Below are positions 63,653 to 64,000 of a DNA stretch of 64,000 nt, one piece after another. Source of the stretch: Hyphomicrobiales bacterium (GTDB lineage: Bacteria > Pseudomonadota > Alphaproteobacteria > Rhizobiales > Methyloligellaceae); the NCBI GenBank assembly GCA_028280515.1, contig JANQLP010000120.1, forward strand, positions 37,406 through 101,405, given 5' to 3'. The notes beneath the pieces are model-generated. The model was not told the origin of the DNA and searched no databases. It saw only the letters and a list, made by a program, of their open reading frames with translations. Both the position numbers and the translations under genes were made by a program. Position 1 is the first letter of the stretch; the number at the start of each line of letters is the position of its first letter.

Positions 63653-64000
63653 ATGACCATACACAAGACTTTGTTGGCAACCGCTGTAGCTGCCGCCATA
63701 GCCTTTACGTCGTTGCCAGCCATGCAGGCGCTGGCCGCGTCGTGGGACATGCCGGTTCCCTATGGCGACAACAACTTCCACACCCTGAACCACAAGGAGT
63801 TCGCAAAGGATGTGGAGAAGGCCACCAATGGAAAACTGAAGCTGAAAATCCATCCCTCCGGTTCGCTCTACAAGCATCCGGAAATCAAGAACGCGGTGCG
63901 TACCGGCCAGGTGCCCATCGGCGAGTTTCTGCTGTCGCGACTGTCGAACGAAAACGCACTCTTTCAGGCCGATTCCGTGCCGTTCCTGGCCTCGAGTTAC
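63653..64000 (+). CDS. TRAP transporter substrate-binding protein, DctP type (partial)
   Basis: Starts at ATG 63653 after GGAAGAGGAG and runs off the window (116 codons visible). The signal peptide MTIHKTLLATAVAAAIAF...ALA is Sec-type, unlike the Tat signal of the other DctP here. The mature start ASWDMPVPYGDNNFHTLNHKEFAKDVEKAT is typical of DctP. It follows the ammonia-lyase gene by 60 bases and is likely co-transcribed, so its ligand may be the lyase substrate or a related amino/hydroxy acid. Confidence 0.9.
   Translation, partial: MTIHKTLLATAVAAAIAFTSLPAMQALAASWDMPVPYGDNNFHTLNHKEFAKDVEKATNGKLKLKIHPSGSLYKHPEIKNAVRTGQVPIGEFLLSRLSNENALFQADSVPFLASSY

Overview
The window is GC-rich, densely coded chromosomal DNA. 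The gene families (TRAP transporters, a class I PHA synthase, Fbp-type iron uptake, larACEB, Rieske monooxygenases, a PrtD-type type I secretion system) and the regulatory-site types (FNR/FixK-like TTGAT-N4-ATCAA boxes, TTAGAAT-type iron elements) point to an alphaproteobacterium, most likely Hyphomicrobiales (Rhizobiales-like). This is inferred from gene content; no rRNA or tRNA gene was seen.

Layout. 1-3.8 kb: a ferric-iron ABC system (fbpA and a partial fbpB, minus strand), then an AT-richer stretch with repeated iron-box-like elements and small ORFs. 4.1-11.2 kb: two oligopeptide-type ABC ATPases with no permease genes, a Cys-rich protein, a LysR regulator, a coiled-coil DUF2325 protein and a YejA-type binding protein; a 10-base motif recurs in both divergent promoter regions here. 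11.3-15.2 kb: an IsdG-type haem-degrading monooxygenase, a GNAT, a TonB-dependent receptor and a small Cys-containing exported protein, probably for haem or siderophore iron.

15.7-26.4 kb: a minus-strand type I secretion operon. A 2317-residue protein combines a choice-of-anchor domain, 19 exact RTX nonapeptides, a 5'-nucleotidase, a lamin-tail-like domain, an OB fold and an endonuclease/exonuclease/phosphatase domain. It is followed by the ABC exporter, the HlyD adaptor and, last, a HlyC-like lysine acyltransferase. Pairing a toxin acyltransferase with a giant secreted nuclease is the most unusual system in the window.

26.7-46.6 kb: an island of stress and low-oxygen type genes carrying several FNR/FixK-like palindromes: small membrane protein, two-domain universal stress protein, CheR-like methyltransferase, site-2 protease with CBS domains, an ACP/AMP-ligase/PlsC fusion, an EEP hydrolase, a ferric-reductase-like flavoprotein, a PNPOx protein, a Na/Pi symporter, a LOG protein, PHA synthase and a yhiI-rbbA-yhhJ efflux unit.

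46.6-56.8 kb: a catabolic cluster (HIT protein, CMD protein, Rieske oxygenase and reductase, TRAP DctP/Q/M, LysR, acetoacetyl-CoA synthetase), probably for uptake and opening steps of an aromatic or methoxylated acid. 57-64 kb: larA-larC-larE-larB for a nickel-pincer-dependent racemase or epimerase, an Lrp/AsnC regulator, a diaminopropionate ammonia-lyase and the start of a second TRAP binding protein.
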